Assembly (NCBI RefSeq): GCF_014649015.1 | Contig: NZ_BMSF01000002.1 | Span: 372,001 to 436,000, forward strand | DNA: 64,000 bases | Source: Streptomyces narbonensis | GTDB taxonomy: Bacteria; Actinomycetota; Actinomycetes; Streptomycetales; Streptomycetaceae | Reading direction: 5' to 3' | Part shown: piece by piece, positions 1 to 7,403 of the stretch | Layout of the letters: every line of letters begins with the position of its first letter | Numbering within the stretch: position 1 is the first letter of the stretch | The notes under the pieces: generated by a model | The model's input: only the letters and a program-made list of their open reading frames with translations | Told to the model about the DNA's origin: nothing | Databases searched by the model: none | Position numbers and translations under genes: made by a program

Positions 1-93
1 TCCGTCACGCTCGACGAGTTGACCCGCCAGATGGCCGGCGGCACCGAGCTGGAGGACCTCCGCCACGAGCTGGAACGCCCGTCCTCGACGTAA
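1..93 (+). CDS. Sugar ABC transporter ATP-binding protein, C-terminal end (partial)
   Basis: Only the last 30 codons lie in the window, ending in TAA. The tail carries a Leu-Asp-Glu-Leu-Thr-Arg-Gln-Met-Ala-Gly-Gly motif followed by an acidic/leucine helix. I associate this ending with the second ATPase domain of Streptomyces carbohydrate ABC ATPases of the XylG/MglA type. A ROK sugar kinase follows 37 nt downstream, which fits a sugar uptake and phosphorylation unit. The assignment rests on a short tail and context; the upstream sequence would settle it. Confidence 0.5.
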   Translation, partial: SVTLDELTRQMAGGTELEDLRHELERPSST

Positions 94-130
94 CGGCCGC
101 CACACACCCCACCTGGCAGAATCGGAACCG

Positions 131-1306
131 ATGAGTACCTACCGCGACCTCACACACCGGGGATCCGCCCGGGGCACCGTGCTGCGGACCGTCGGGACCC
201 GGGAGCGGCGCTCCCACCTGACGGCGCCCCGCGTGCCGACCGTCGGCATCGACATCGGCGGTACGAAGGTGATGGCCGGGGTCGTCGACGCGGACGGCAA
301 CATCCTGGAGAAGCTCCGCACCGAGACCCCGGACAAGTCCAAGAGCCCCAAGGTCGTCGAGGACACCATCGTCGAGCTCGTCCTCGACCTCGCCGACCGG
401 CACGACGTGCACGCCGTCGGCATCGGCGCGGCCGGCTGGGTCGACGCCGACCGGGCCAGGGTCCTCTTCGCCCCGCACCTCGCCTGGCGCAACGAACCCC
501 TCCGGGACTCCCTCCAGTCGCGCCTCGCGGTCCCCGTCATGGTCGACAACGACGCCAACACCGCTGCCTGGGCCGAATGGCGCTTCGGCGCCGGACGCGG
601 CGAGGACCACCTCGTCATGATCACCCTCGGTACGGGCATCGGCGGCGCGATCCTGGAGGACGGCCAGGTCAAGAGGGGCAAGTACGGGGTCGCCGGCGAG
701 TTCGGGCACATGCAGGTCGTCCCCGGCGGCCACCGCTGCCCCTGCGGCAACCGCGGCTGCTGGGAGCAGTACAGCTCGGGGAACGCACTCGTCCGCGAGG
801 CCCGCGAGCTGGCCGCCGCCGACTCCCCGGTGGCGTACGAGATCATCGAGCGGGTCAAGGGCAACATCCCCGACATCACGGGACCGCTCATCACCGAGCT
901 CGCCCGCGAGGGCGACGCCATGAGCATCGAGCTGCTCCAGGACATCGGGCAGTGGCTCGGCGTCGGCATCGCCAACCTCGCCGCCGCCCTCGACCCCTCC
1001 TGCTTCGTCATCGGCGGCGGCGTCTCCGCGGCCGACGACCTTCTCATCGGCCCCGCCCGCGACGCCTTCCGCCGCCACCTCACCGGCCGCGGCTACCGCC
1101 CCGAGGCCCGCATCACCCGAGCCCAGCTCGGTCCCGAGGCCGGTATGGTCGGCGCCGCCGACCTCGCCCGGCTCGTCGCCCGCCGCTTCCGCCGCGCCAA
1201 CCGGCGCCGCGTCGAGCGGTACGAACGCTACGAGCGTTACGCCCAGGCCCTGCGCAGCGGGCCCGCGGGCCGGACCGCCCGTACCCCTGAGGACCCCACT
1301 TCATGA
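131..1306 (+). CDS. ROK family glucokinase
   Basis: Predicted cytoplasmic ATP-dependent sugar kinase, 391 aa. The phosphate-binding motif Gly-Ile-Asp-Ile-Gly-Gly-Thr-Lys is near residue 40, the catalytic region with VDNDAN near 138-143, and the second nucleotide motif LGTGIGGA follows. The ROK zinc site is visible as a His in GEFGHM and the cysteines of CPCGNRGC. There is no N-terminal helix-turn-helix, so this is a kinase rather than a ROK repressor. The first 36 residues before the fold are basic and unconserved-looking, so a start further in is possible. The C-terminus is an Arg/Tyr-rich tail. It follows a sugar ABC ATPase gene, and its ATGA overlap with the next gene indicates translational coupling. 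Glucose is the usual substrate of the family; the true substrate is not shown by the sequence. Confidence 0.85.
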   Translation: MSTYRDLTHRGSARGTVLRTVGTRERRSHLTAPRVPTVGIDIGGTKVMAGVVDADGNILEKLRTETPDKSKSPKVVEDTIVELVLDLADRHDVHAVGIGAAGWVDADRARVLFAPHLAWRNEPLRDSLQSRLAVPVMVDNDANTAAWAEWRFGAGRGEDHLVMITLGTGIGGAILEDGQVKRGKYGVAGEFGHMQVVPGGHRCPCGNRGCWEQYSSGNALVREARELAAADSPVAYEIIERVKGNIPDITGPLITELAREGDAMSIELLQDIGQWLGVGIANLAAALDPSCFVIGGGVSAADDLLIGPARDAFRRHLTGRGYRPEARITRAQLGPEAGMVGAADLARLVARRFRRANRRRVERYERYERYAQALRSGPAGRTARTPEDPTS

Positions 1307-1872
1307 CCCTGCCCCACCAGCCCCACCAGCCCGAGGGAAAGCTGCCGGAGGACCGGCGCCACATGATCCGGCGCCGCTGGATAACGGCCGTCATCATCGT
1401 GCTGCTCGTCGGCATCCCCGCCGGCTACCTCGCCGTCTCCGCAGGCCAGAGCCGAGACAGCGGCCGCGACAAGGAGATCGAGTCCTCGGCCGCCGGCCTC
1501 CAGACGAATCCGCCCTCCTGGATGAAGCGCCGGGTATTCGAGGTCCCGGTCCCCTGGGGAGCCTGGGACGTCGCGTACTACGAGACCAGCAACTGGAAGA
1601 CCAGCCGCCTCTACGTCCAGTTCACGACGGACGCCTACGGCCTCGACTTCTTCCTCTTCAACGCCGGCACCTCCCGCTCCGAGCTCACCCCGGGACGGAT
1701 CACCATCGGCGACCGGGACGCCGAGATCGTCGGCTGGACGTTCCACGAGGGAACGACCTGGTCGGGCACCACGGTCACGCGCGAGGAACCGCGCCCGACC
1801 ACCGACATCACCGTCGACCTCACGGACCCGGCCTTCCCCCGCGTCTACGCGGTCTCCACCACCAGTCCCTGA
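1303..1872 (+). CDS. Single-pass membrane-anchored protein of unknown function
   Basis: 189 aa. A short Pro/basic cytoplasmic segment is followed by one membrane helix at about residues 27-45 (TAVIIVLLVGIPAGYLAVS). A soluble, presumably extracellular domain of about 140 residues follows, with several Trp and Tyr (PWGAWDVAYYETSNW). There is no lipobox and no recognised catalytic motif. The start codon overlaps the stop of the ROK kinase gene (ATGA), so the two are co-translated, but I know no functional link. I do not recognise the family. Confidence 0.7.
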   Translation: MTLPHQPHQPEGKLPEDRRHMIRRRWITAVIIVLLVGIPAGYLAVSAGQSRDSGRDKEIESSAAGLQTNPPSWMKRRVFEVPVPWGAWDVAYYETSNWKTSRLYVQFTTDAYGLDFFLFNAGTSRSELTPGRITIGDRDAEIVGWTFHEGTTWSGTTVTREEPRPTTDITVDLTDPAFPRVYAVSTTSP

Positions 1873-1918
1873 CCCCCCACGGCGGATATGCTTCGGGACT
1901 CCATGCCTGGAGGGGGAA

Positions 1919-3397
1919 GTGGGAATGGGGCGCACAAGCGGATACCGGTGGCTGGCGGGTGACCACCACGTCCACACGCAGTACAGCGGCGACGGGAAGT
2001 ACCGGGTCGTCGACCAGGTGCGCCAGGGCCGGGCACACGGCCTGCGTTGGCTCGTCATCACCGACCACGGCGGCACCACCCACGCCAAGCTCGGTGTGGA
2101 CAAGGTGCATCCGGACATCGTCAGGGCCCGCGAGGAGTATCCGGACATGCTGGTCTTCCAGGGGCTGGAGTGGAACGTCCCGGCCGCGGAACACGCCACG
2201 GTCTTCGTCCATCCGGGGCGCGAAGAGGCCACCGTCCTCAAGGAGTTCGAGACGGCCTACGACGGCTGGGTGACCGGTACCACCGCCGTCGCCGACGCCC
2301 ACAAGGAGCTCGCGCTCTCCGGACTCGGCTTCCTGGCCGACGCGTTGGAGGACGGGCGCGTAGACGACGTCCTCTTCCTCGTCAACCACCCTTCCCGCCG
2401 AGGCCTCGACGCGCCACGGGACATCCGGAACTGGCGCGACGCCCAGCCGCACATCGCCGTGGGGATGGAAGGGGCGCCCGGCCACCAGGCCGCCGGACTG
2501 CCGGCGTCACGCGGACCCGGGAGGCACCGCGGCCACTACGGCGCGAACCCCGGACCCGACTCCTACTCCCTCTATCCGCCGGAGAGTTACCGCACCTTCG
2601 GCGGCTTCGACTGGATGACCGCGACGGTGGGCGGCCTGTGGGACAGCATGCTCGCCGAGGGCAGGCCGTGGTGGATCACGGTGAACTCCGACTCGCACGA
2701 CGTCATGGGCGACACCTCGGTACGGGGGCCCGGCAGCGACTTCGCCGGCGACGGCCGGCACGCCGACCCCGTCTACGGCGCCGAGCCGAACCGGGTGACC
2801 GGCGATCACTGGCCGGGCCAGTACAGCCGCACGCACGTCGGCGCGGCGGCCCTCTCGTACCAGGCGGTGATGGACGGCCTCAGGGCGGGCCGGGTGTGGG
2901 TCGACCACGGCGGTCTGCTGAGCGGACTCCACGCGCGGCTGCGGGCGGGCGACCGGACGGCCGGCCTCGGTGAGACGCTGACCGTGCGACGTGGCGAGCA
3001 CGTCGACCTCGTCGTCGACGTCACCCCGGCGACCGCCCCCAACTGGACCGGCAAGGTGCCGGGCCTGGCCCGCGTGGACGTCGTCCAGGGGGACGTCACC
3101 GGGAACCCGGGCGATCCCGACGCCTTCCGCGCGCCCGACACGAGAGTGGTCCGGTCCTTCGAGGTCGACGGGGCCGCCGGCACGGTACGGCTGACCCACC
3201 CCCTCGGCAGGCTGGACCGGCCCGTGTACGTAAGGCTGCGCGGGACCGACGGCAACCGTGGCGCCACGGGGCTCCACGGCGCCGCCGTCGATCCCCACGG
3301 CCCGGCCCTCGACGTCCAGGGCGACGTCGACCCGTGGCAGGACCTGTGGTTCTACTCCAACCCGATGTGGGTCGTTCCCTCGGACGGTCCTCTCTGA
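1919..3397 (+). CDS. PHP-domain metal-dependent phosphoesterase-like protein
   Basis: 492 aa. The N-terminus has the PHP signature: DHHVHTQYSGDG near residues 15-26, then VITDHGG. These provide the first His and Asp metal ligands; further His (HPGREE, VNHPSRR) and SDSHD match later ligand positions. PHP proteins hydrolyse phosphoesters with 2-3 divalent metals. No signal peptide is visible. The C-terminal third resembles a beta-rich accessory domain. The sequence GGAGGGGG lies just upstream: GTG at 1919 has short spacing and ATG at 1925 has better spacing, so the true start may be 1925. The downstream neighbour is convergent. The substrate cannot be named from sequence. Confidence 0.8.
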   Translation: MGMGRTSGYRWLAGDHHVHTQYSGDGKYRVVDQVRQGRAHGLRWLVITDHGGTTHAKLGVDKVHPDIVRAREEYPDMLVFQGLEWNVPAAEHATVFVHPGREEATVLKEFETAYDGWVTGTTAVADAHKELALSGLGFLADALEDGRVDDVLFLVNHPSRRGLDAPRDIRNWRDAQPHIAVGMEGAPGHQAAGLPASRGPGRHRGHYGANPGPDSYSLYPPESYRTFGGFDWMTATVGGLWDSMLAEGRPWWITVNSDSHDVMGDTSVRGPGSDFAGDGRHADPVYGAEPNRVTGDHWPGQYSRTHVGAAALSYQAVMDGLRAGRVWVDHGGLLSGLHARLRAGDRTAGLGETLTVRRGEHVDLVVDVTPATAPNWTGKVPGLARVDVVQGDVTGNPGDPDAFRAPDTRVVRSFEVDGAAGTVRLTHPLGRLDRPVYVRLRGTDGNRGATGLHGAAVDPHGPALDVQGDVDPWQDLWFYSNPMWVVPSDGPL

Positions 3398-3424
3398 CCG
3401 TCCCCTCCGGGCCTTCCCCCGCTC

Positions 3425-4120
3425 CTAGTTCGAGTGGAGCGCCCACCTGCTGCCGTCGACCGGCGTCGTTCCCGGCAGGGCGATGAGCTCGGGCTTGAAG
3501 AGCGGAGGCGAGTCCATCGCGGGCTCCCAGGTCGCCAGCTTCTCGTCCTGGGGGACCTCGATCCGCCGGCCCTCGGCGAGGTCGGCGACCACCTTCAGGA
3601 GCAACCGAACGCCGAGCGGGGCGAGTTGCTCCCGCCACAGGCTCCGCGCGGTCGAGCCCGGGGGCACGAACACGTGCTCCTGGGCGGCGAGCGGCCCGCC
3701 GTCGGTGCGCTCGGTGAGGTGGTAGACGCTGCCGCCCGTCACCTTGTCGCCGTCCCGGACCGTCCACCGGATGGCGTCCCGGCCGCGGTGCAGCGGCAGC
3801 AGGCTGGGGTGGTAGCCGATGGTGGCGATCGTGGCCCGGGCCCGCGTCCTGCGGCCGAGGAAGGCGTGCGAGTGCGCGGCGACGATGACGTCCACCCCGT
3901 CCGGGACGTGCATCGCCCGCAGCTCGGCCGAGTCCGTCCACGGGATGCCCCGGGGGAACGCCCAGGCCCGCAGCCGGTCCCAGCACATCGCGTTGCCCTC
4001 GTCGGACTGGCCCTTGCGCAGCCGGGGCGCGGACACGCCGGCGATCTTGTGCCCCTCGTCGAGGAGGGCGTCCGCGACCTGGACCGCGAAGGCCCCCCGT
4101 CCCGAGATGAAGATGTTCAC
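3425..4120 (-). CDS. Formyltransferase-family tailoring enzyme (fmt/hydroxyornithine-type fold)
   Basis: 231 aa, the size of a lone formyltransferase domain without the C-terminal tRNA-binding domain of Fmt. It is predicted to transfer a formyl group from 10-formyl-tetrahydrofolate to an amine, probably on an intermediate of the adjacent PKS-NRPS. The family loop is present as HPSLLP (104-109) with catalytic-type His104, and Asp140 follows in ERTDGGP. The usual Asn two residues before the His is Gly102 here, so the Asn-His-Asp triad is incomplete. I start at GTG 4120, which overlaps the MbtH stop (GTGA); the open frame upstream of it lies inside the MbtH gene. It is the last gene of the minus-strand biosynthetic operon. 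Confidence 0.75.
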   Translation of the reverse strand: MNIFISGRGAFAVQVADALLDEGHKIAGVSAPRLRKGQSDEGNAMCWDRLRAWAFPRGIPWTDSAELRAMHVPDGVDVIVAAHSHAFLGRRTRARATIATIGYHPSLLPLHRGRDAIRWTVRDGDKVTGGSVYHLTERTDGGPLAAQEHVFVPPGSTARSLWREQLAPLGVRLLLKVVADLAEGRRIEVPQDEKLATWEPAMDSPPLFKPELIALPGTTPVDGSRWALHSN

Positions 4121-4305
4121 TCGTCCACCGCCATGACGAAGTGCCGCTCGACGTGGTCGAGGGCGCTCTCGCGGTCCGGGCCCGAGTGGACGACCCGCCA
4201 GCCCTTCGGCACGTCCAGGTGCGGCCGCCACAGCGCGTACTGCCCGGCGGCGTTCACCACGACCTGCCAGTCGCCCTCGGCGGCGTCGAAGGGGCTACCG
4301 TTCAT
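4117..4305 (-). CDS. MbtH-like NRPS accessory protein
   Basis: 62 aa, typical length. The family pattern is clear: N-terminal NGSPFD, then the conserved Trp positions in YALWRP and PKGWRVV, and a C-terminal helix. MbtH proteins bind adenylation domains and allow their folding and activity. The natural partner here is the A-PCP protein of the same operon. The ATG overlaps the P450 stop by one base (TGATG) and its own stop overlaps the next GTG start, so it is translationally coupled on both sides. Confidence 0.93.
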   Translation of the reverse strand: MNGSPFDAAEGDWQVVVNAAGQYALWRPHLDVPKGWRVVHSGPDRESALDHVERHFVMAVDE

Positions 4306-5543
4306 CAGTCGACCTCTTTCAGTCCGGAGTGATCGGGCAGGAACCGCACCGGCAGTGTGGAGAACCCGGTCAGGAAGTTGGACCGGATCGGCAGGGACTC
4401 CGCCGTCTGCTCGAATCCGGTGGTGAAGTCCCGTAACGCCATGAGGAGTTCGGCGATCTCCACCTTGGCCAGGTACGAGCCGACGCAGAAGTGCGGGCCG
4501 TAGCCGAAGGCCAGGTGCTTGTTGGGGGTACGGCCGAGGTCGAAGGTCTCCGGCCGGTCGAAGACCCGCTCGTCGCGGTTCCCGGAGGCGTGCCAGAGCG
4601 TGACGATCTCGCCCGGCCGCAGCCGTACCCCGTGCAGCTCGGTCTCGCGGACGACGCTGCGCCCGAAGTGCATCGTGGGCGAGGCCCAGCGCAGCACCTC
4701 GTCCACGGCGGTGTCGATCGCGACCTCGCCGTGCTTGAGCCGCCGCCACTCCTCCGGCTGCGCCGCCAGCGTGCGTACGCAGTCGATCATCGTGAGCCGG
4801 CTGGTCTCGTCGCCGCCGATGATCAGGCTGTAGCAGTTGAGCACGACGTCCTCGTCGGACAGCGGCACACCGTCGAGGGAACTGGCGACCAGCATGCTGA
4901 TCACGTCGTCGCTCGGGGACTCGCGCCGCTCCTCGACGATGTCCATGAAGTACATGAGGATCTCGTTGCGGGCCATCTCGGACTCGACCTCGCCGACGCC
5001 CTCGTCCTCGGTCGACAGCGCGGCCTTCGTGAGGGAGAGCAGGAACTCCCGGTCCTCCTCGGGCACGCCGAGCAGGCTGGAGATCGTCGTCATCGGGATC
5101 CGGCCGGCGATGTCCTCGGCGAAGTCGCAGCCGCCGCGCTCGACCGCCTCCCGGATCCACCGCCGGGTGTTGGCCCGGACGGTACGCGCCACCTCGTCGA
5201 GGACCCTCGGCGAGAGCACCCGCTGGAGGACCTTGCGCAGCTCGTGGTGCCGGGGCCCGTCGGTGACGGCCAGCATCCGGCCGGCGCCGGCGTCCCCGCC
5301 GCCCAGGAGCGTGACCAGGACGTTCCCGCGCTCGGACGTGAAGTGCACGTCGTCGCGGTAGGTGGCCATGATGTCCTCGTGGCGGGAGAGCACCCAGAAG
5401 CCCTTGCGGCCGCCTGCCGGCGGATTCCAGTGCACCGGCGCGGTGTCCCGCAGGGTGCGCCAGAACGCGCCGAGGTCGTGCTCCGCGAAGGTCGCCGGGT
5501 CGCCCAGGTCCACGGCGTCCAGCGCCGTCGTCCTCACGGTCAC
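4305..5543 (-). CDS. Cytochrome P450 in the PKS-NRPS operon
   Basis: 412 aa soluble class I bacterial P450. The I-helix motif is GGDETS, the ExxR motif lies in DEVLRWASP, and the haem loop is FGYGPHFCVG with the Cys ligand. It probably hydroxylates or otherwise oxidises the amino acid, the carrier-bound chain or the released product. The GTG start overlaps the preceding KS stop (GTGA). Codon 370 (complement of 4434-4436) is TTA, the rare leucine codon read by the bldA tRNA, so full-length P450 should depend on bldA. No ferredoxin gene is adjacent; redox partners must come from elsewhere. Confidence 0.93.
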   Translation of the reverse strand: MTVRTTALDAVDLGDPATFAEHDLGAFWRTLRDTAPVHWNPPAGGRKGFWVLSRHEDIMATYRDDVHFTSERGNVLVTLLGGGDAGAGRMLAVTDGPRHHELRKVLQRVLSPRVLDEVARTVRANTRRWIREAVERGGCDFAEDIAGRIPMTTISSLLGVPEEDREFLLSLTKAALSTEDEGVGEVESEMARNEILMYFMDIVEERRESPSDDVISMLVASSLDGVPLSDEDVVLNCYSLIIGGDETSRLTMIDCVRTLAAQPEEWRRLKHGEVAIDTAVDEVLRWASPTMHFGRSVVRETELHGVRLRPGEIVTLWHASGNRDERVFDRPETFDLGRTPNKHLAFGYGPHFCVGSYLAKVEIAELLMALRDFTTGFEQTAESLPIRSNFLTGFSTLPVRFLPDHSGLKEVD

Positions 5544-7333
5544 CAGTCCGTACGCCAGAAGCGGCGCGGCCGGAAGGGATACGTGGGCAGGGGCACCCGG
5601 CGGCTGGCCTCCCCGAGGTGCAGGGAGTCGAAGTCCACCCGACGGCCCGTCACCCAGGCGGCGGCGAGCGCGGTCAGCTCGGGCAGCGCCTCCGCGTCCC
5701 GCCCGGACAGCACGATCCCGTCGTCGTTGCTGCGGAAGGACTCCGCGTCCACCCGCGGCGCCGAAGCGGTCGTGACGGCCGGGCCCCCGGAGGAACCGGC
5801 GGCCAGCGCGTCGATCAGCTCCTCACGGCTGCGGACGACGGCCGCCCACCGGCGGTCCATCACCTTGCGGCCCAGGTTGAGGCTGAAGCAGACGTCGTCG
5901 AGACGCAGCGCGGGGTCGGCGATCAGCCACTCCCTCAGTCGTGCGCGCTGACGGTCCAGCGCCTCGTCGTCCAGGGCGGACAGCGTGGCGAGGCGCGGCC
6001 TGCCGGCGGCCTCGGGGGCGCGCCCGGCGACCGTCGGCGGCTCTTCCAGGACGAGGTGCGCGTTGTATCCGCCGCCGCCGATCGAGGTGATGCCCGCACG
6101 GCGGACACCGGACTCCGACTCCCAGTCGGCGGTCTCCAGCTGCGGCACGAACGGGGTGCTCGGCAGGTCGAGGTCCTGATTGACCTCGGTCAGGTTGATC
6201 GTCGCCGGCAGCTTCCTGTGGAAGAGGGCGAGCGCGGCCTTCATCGCGCCGAAGCCGCCCGAGACCACCCCGCCGTGGCCCACGTTGCCCTTGACCCCGC
6301 CGATCGAGGTCGTGCCGGTCTGCTTGCCGAAGGCCATGCTCGCCGCGTGCACTTCGAGCTCGTCGGTCATCGGCAGACCCAGGCCGTTGGCCTCGTACAT
6401 GGACACGGTCTCCGGGCTGACGCCGCCGACCTCCATGGCGCTCGCGATGCAGGCGCTGAGCCGCTCGGGCTGCGCCAGGCCGTAGGCCATCGCGCTGACA
6501 CCGTTGTTGTTGACCGCCGAGCCCTTGACCACGGCGTAGATGTGGTCGCGGTCGGCGACCGCCTGCCCCAGCGGCTTGAGCAGGACGGTGACGACACCGC
6601 TCGACAGGGCCGTGCCGGTGCCGTTGGCGTCGAACGGGCGGCAGTGGCCGTCCTTGGAGAGGATGCGGTTCTCCTCCCACAGGTGGCCGCGGGGGTGCGG
6701 CAGACGGACCATCGCGCCGCCGGCGATCGCCATGTCGGTCTGGCCGAGCAGCAGCGACTGGCAGGCCAGGTGCACCGCGTAGTGGAAGCCGGCGCAGACG
6801 GCGGCGACGGTCACGGCCTCGCCGGTCAGCCCCATGTAGTAAAGGGCGTTGGACGTCATGGTGTCCGGCGACCAGGCCAGGCTCGCCTCGATCGCCTCGG
6901 GGCCGACCGACACCCGGTCCGGCGGGGAGCTGTAGAGCGCGGCGGTCTGGGGGTTGTTGGCGCCGTACATGCCGATCTCGGCCCTGACCCGGTCCGGGTC
7001 GTAGCCGCCGTCCTCGAGCGTCTCCCACGCGCTCTCCAGGAACAGCCGGTTCTCCGGGGTCATCGCGGCCGCCATCCGGTCGCTGATGCCGAAGACCGAG
7101 GGGTCGAACTTGTCGTACGTGTCGAGCACTCCGCAGGCGCGGACGTAGAAAGGGCTGTGGATCAGGGTCTCGTCGACGTGGATGTCGTCCTTCTCCAGGA
7201 AGGACACGGACTCCCTGCCGTGGACGAGGTTGTCCCAGAACTGCTCCTTGGTGCGGGCTCCGGGGGACCGGAGGGACATGCCGATGACGGCCACGTCACC
7301 CGGGTCGTAGTCCTGCTCGGGGCTGTCGGTCAT
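5540..7333 (-). CDS. Stand-alone ketosynthase-like protein with Cys-Asn-His active site
   Basis: 597 aa. A full thiolase-fold KS domain (about 12-430) contains the nucleophile Cys180 in VTVAAVCAGF and His353 in KGNVGHGG. The HGTGT histidine of decarboxylating KSs is replaced: the motif reads YEANGLG, giving Asn316. The usual DTACSS context is also altered. The C-terminal part resembles a KS-AT linker (450-515) running straight into a post-AT motif (LPTYPFRPRRFW), as if an AT domain had been removed. There is no ACP or TE. Losing the first His is typical of non-elongating KSs, so acyl transfer or chain release is more likely than extension. An AGGAG sequence lies 7 nt before the ATG. Confidence 0.85.
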   Translation of the reverse strand: MTDSPEQDYDPGDVAVIGMSLRSPGARTKEQFWDNLVHGRESVSFLEKDDIHVDETLIHSPFYVRACGVLDTYDKFDPSVFGISDRMAAAMTPENRLFLESAWETLEDGGYDPDRVRAEIGMYGANNPQTAALYSSPPDRVSVGPEAIEASLAWSPDTMTSNALYYMGLTGEAVTVAAVCAGFHYAVHLACQSLLLGQTDMAIAGGAMVRLPHPRGHLWEENRILSKDGHCRPFDANGTGTALSSGVVTVLLKPLGQAVADRDHIYAVVKGSAVNNNGVSAMAYGLAQPERLSACIASAMEVGGVSPETVSMYEANGLGLPMTDELEVHAASMAFGKQTGTTSIGGVKGNVGHGGVVSGGFGAMKAALALFHRKLPATINLTEVNQDLDLPSTPFVPQLETADWESESGVRRAGITSIGGGGYNAHLVLEEPPTVAGRAPEAAGRPRLATLSALDDEALDRQRARLREWLIADPALRLDDVCFSLNLGRKVMDRRWAAVVRSREELIDALAAGSSGGPAVTTASAPRVDAESFRSNDDGIVLSGRDAEALPELTALAAAWVTGRRVDFDSLHLGEASRRVPLPTYPFRPRRFWRTDW

Positions 7334-7403
7334 GGGGAGGCTCCTGCTTCGAGGCGGATGCCGAGCGGCAAGTGATGGTCGGCAGACGACAGATGACGCG
7401 AGG

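Noticed and set aside
1237..2241. Minus-strand frame opposite the small membrane protein and PHP gene
   Set aside because: Antisense to a frame with the PHP metal motif; no ribosome site or domain.
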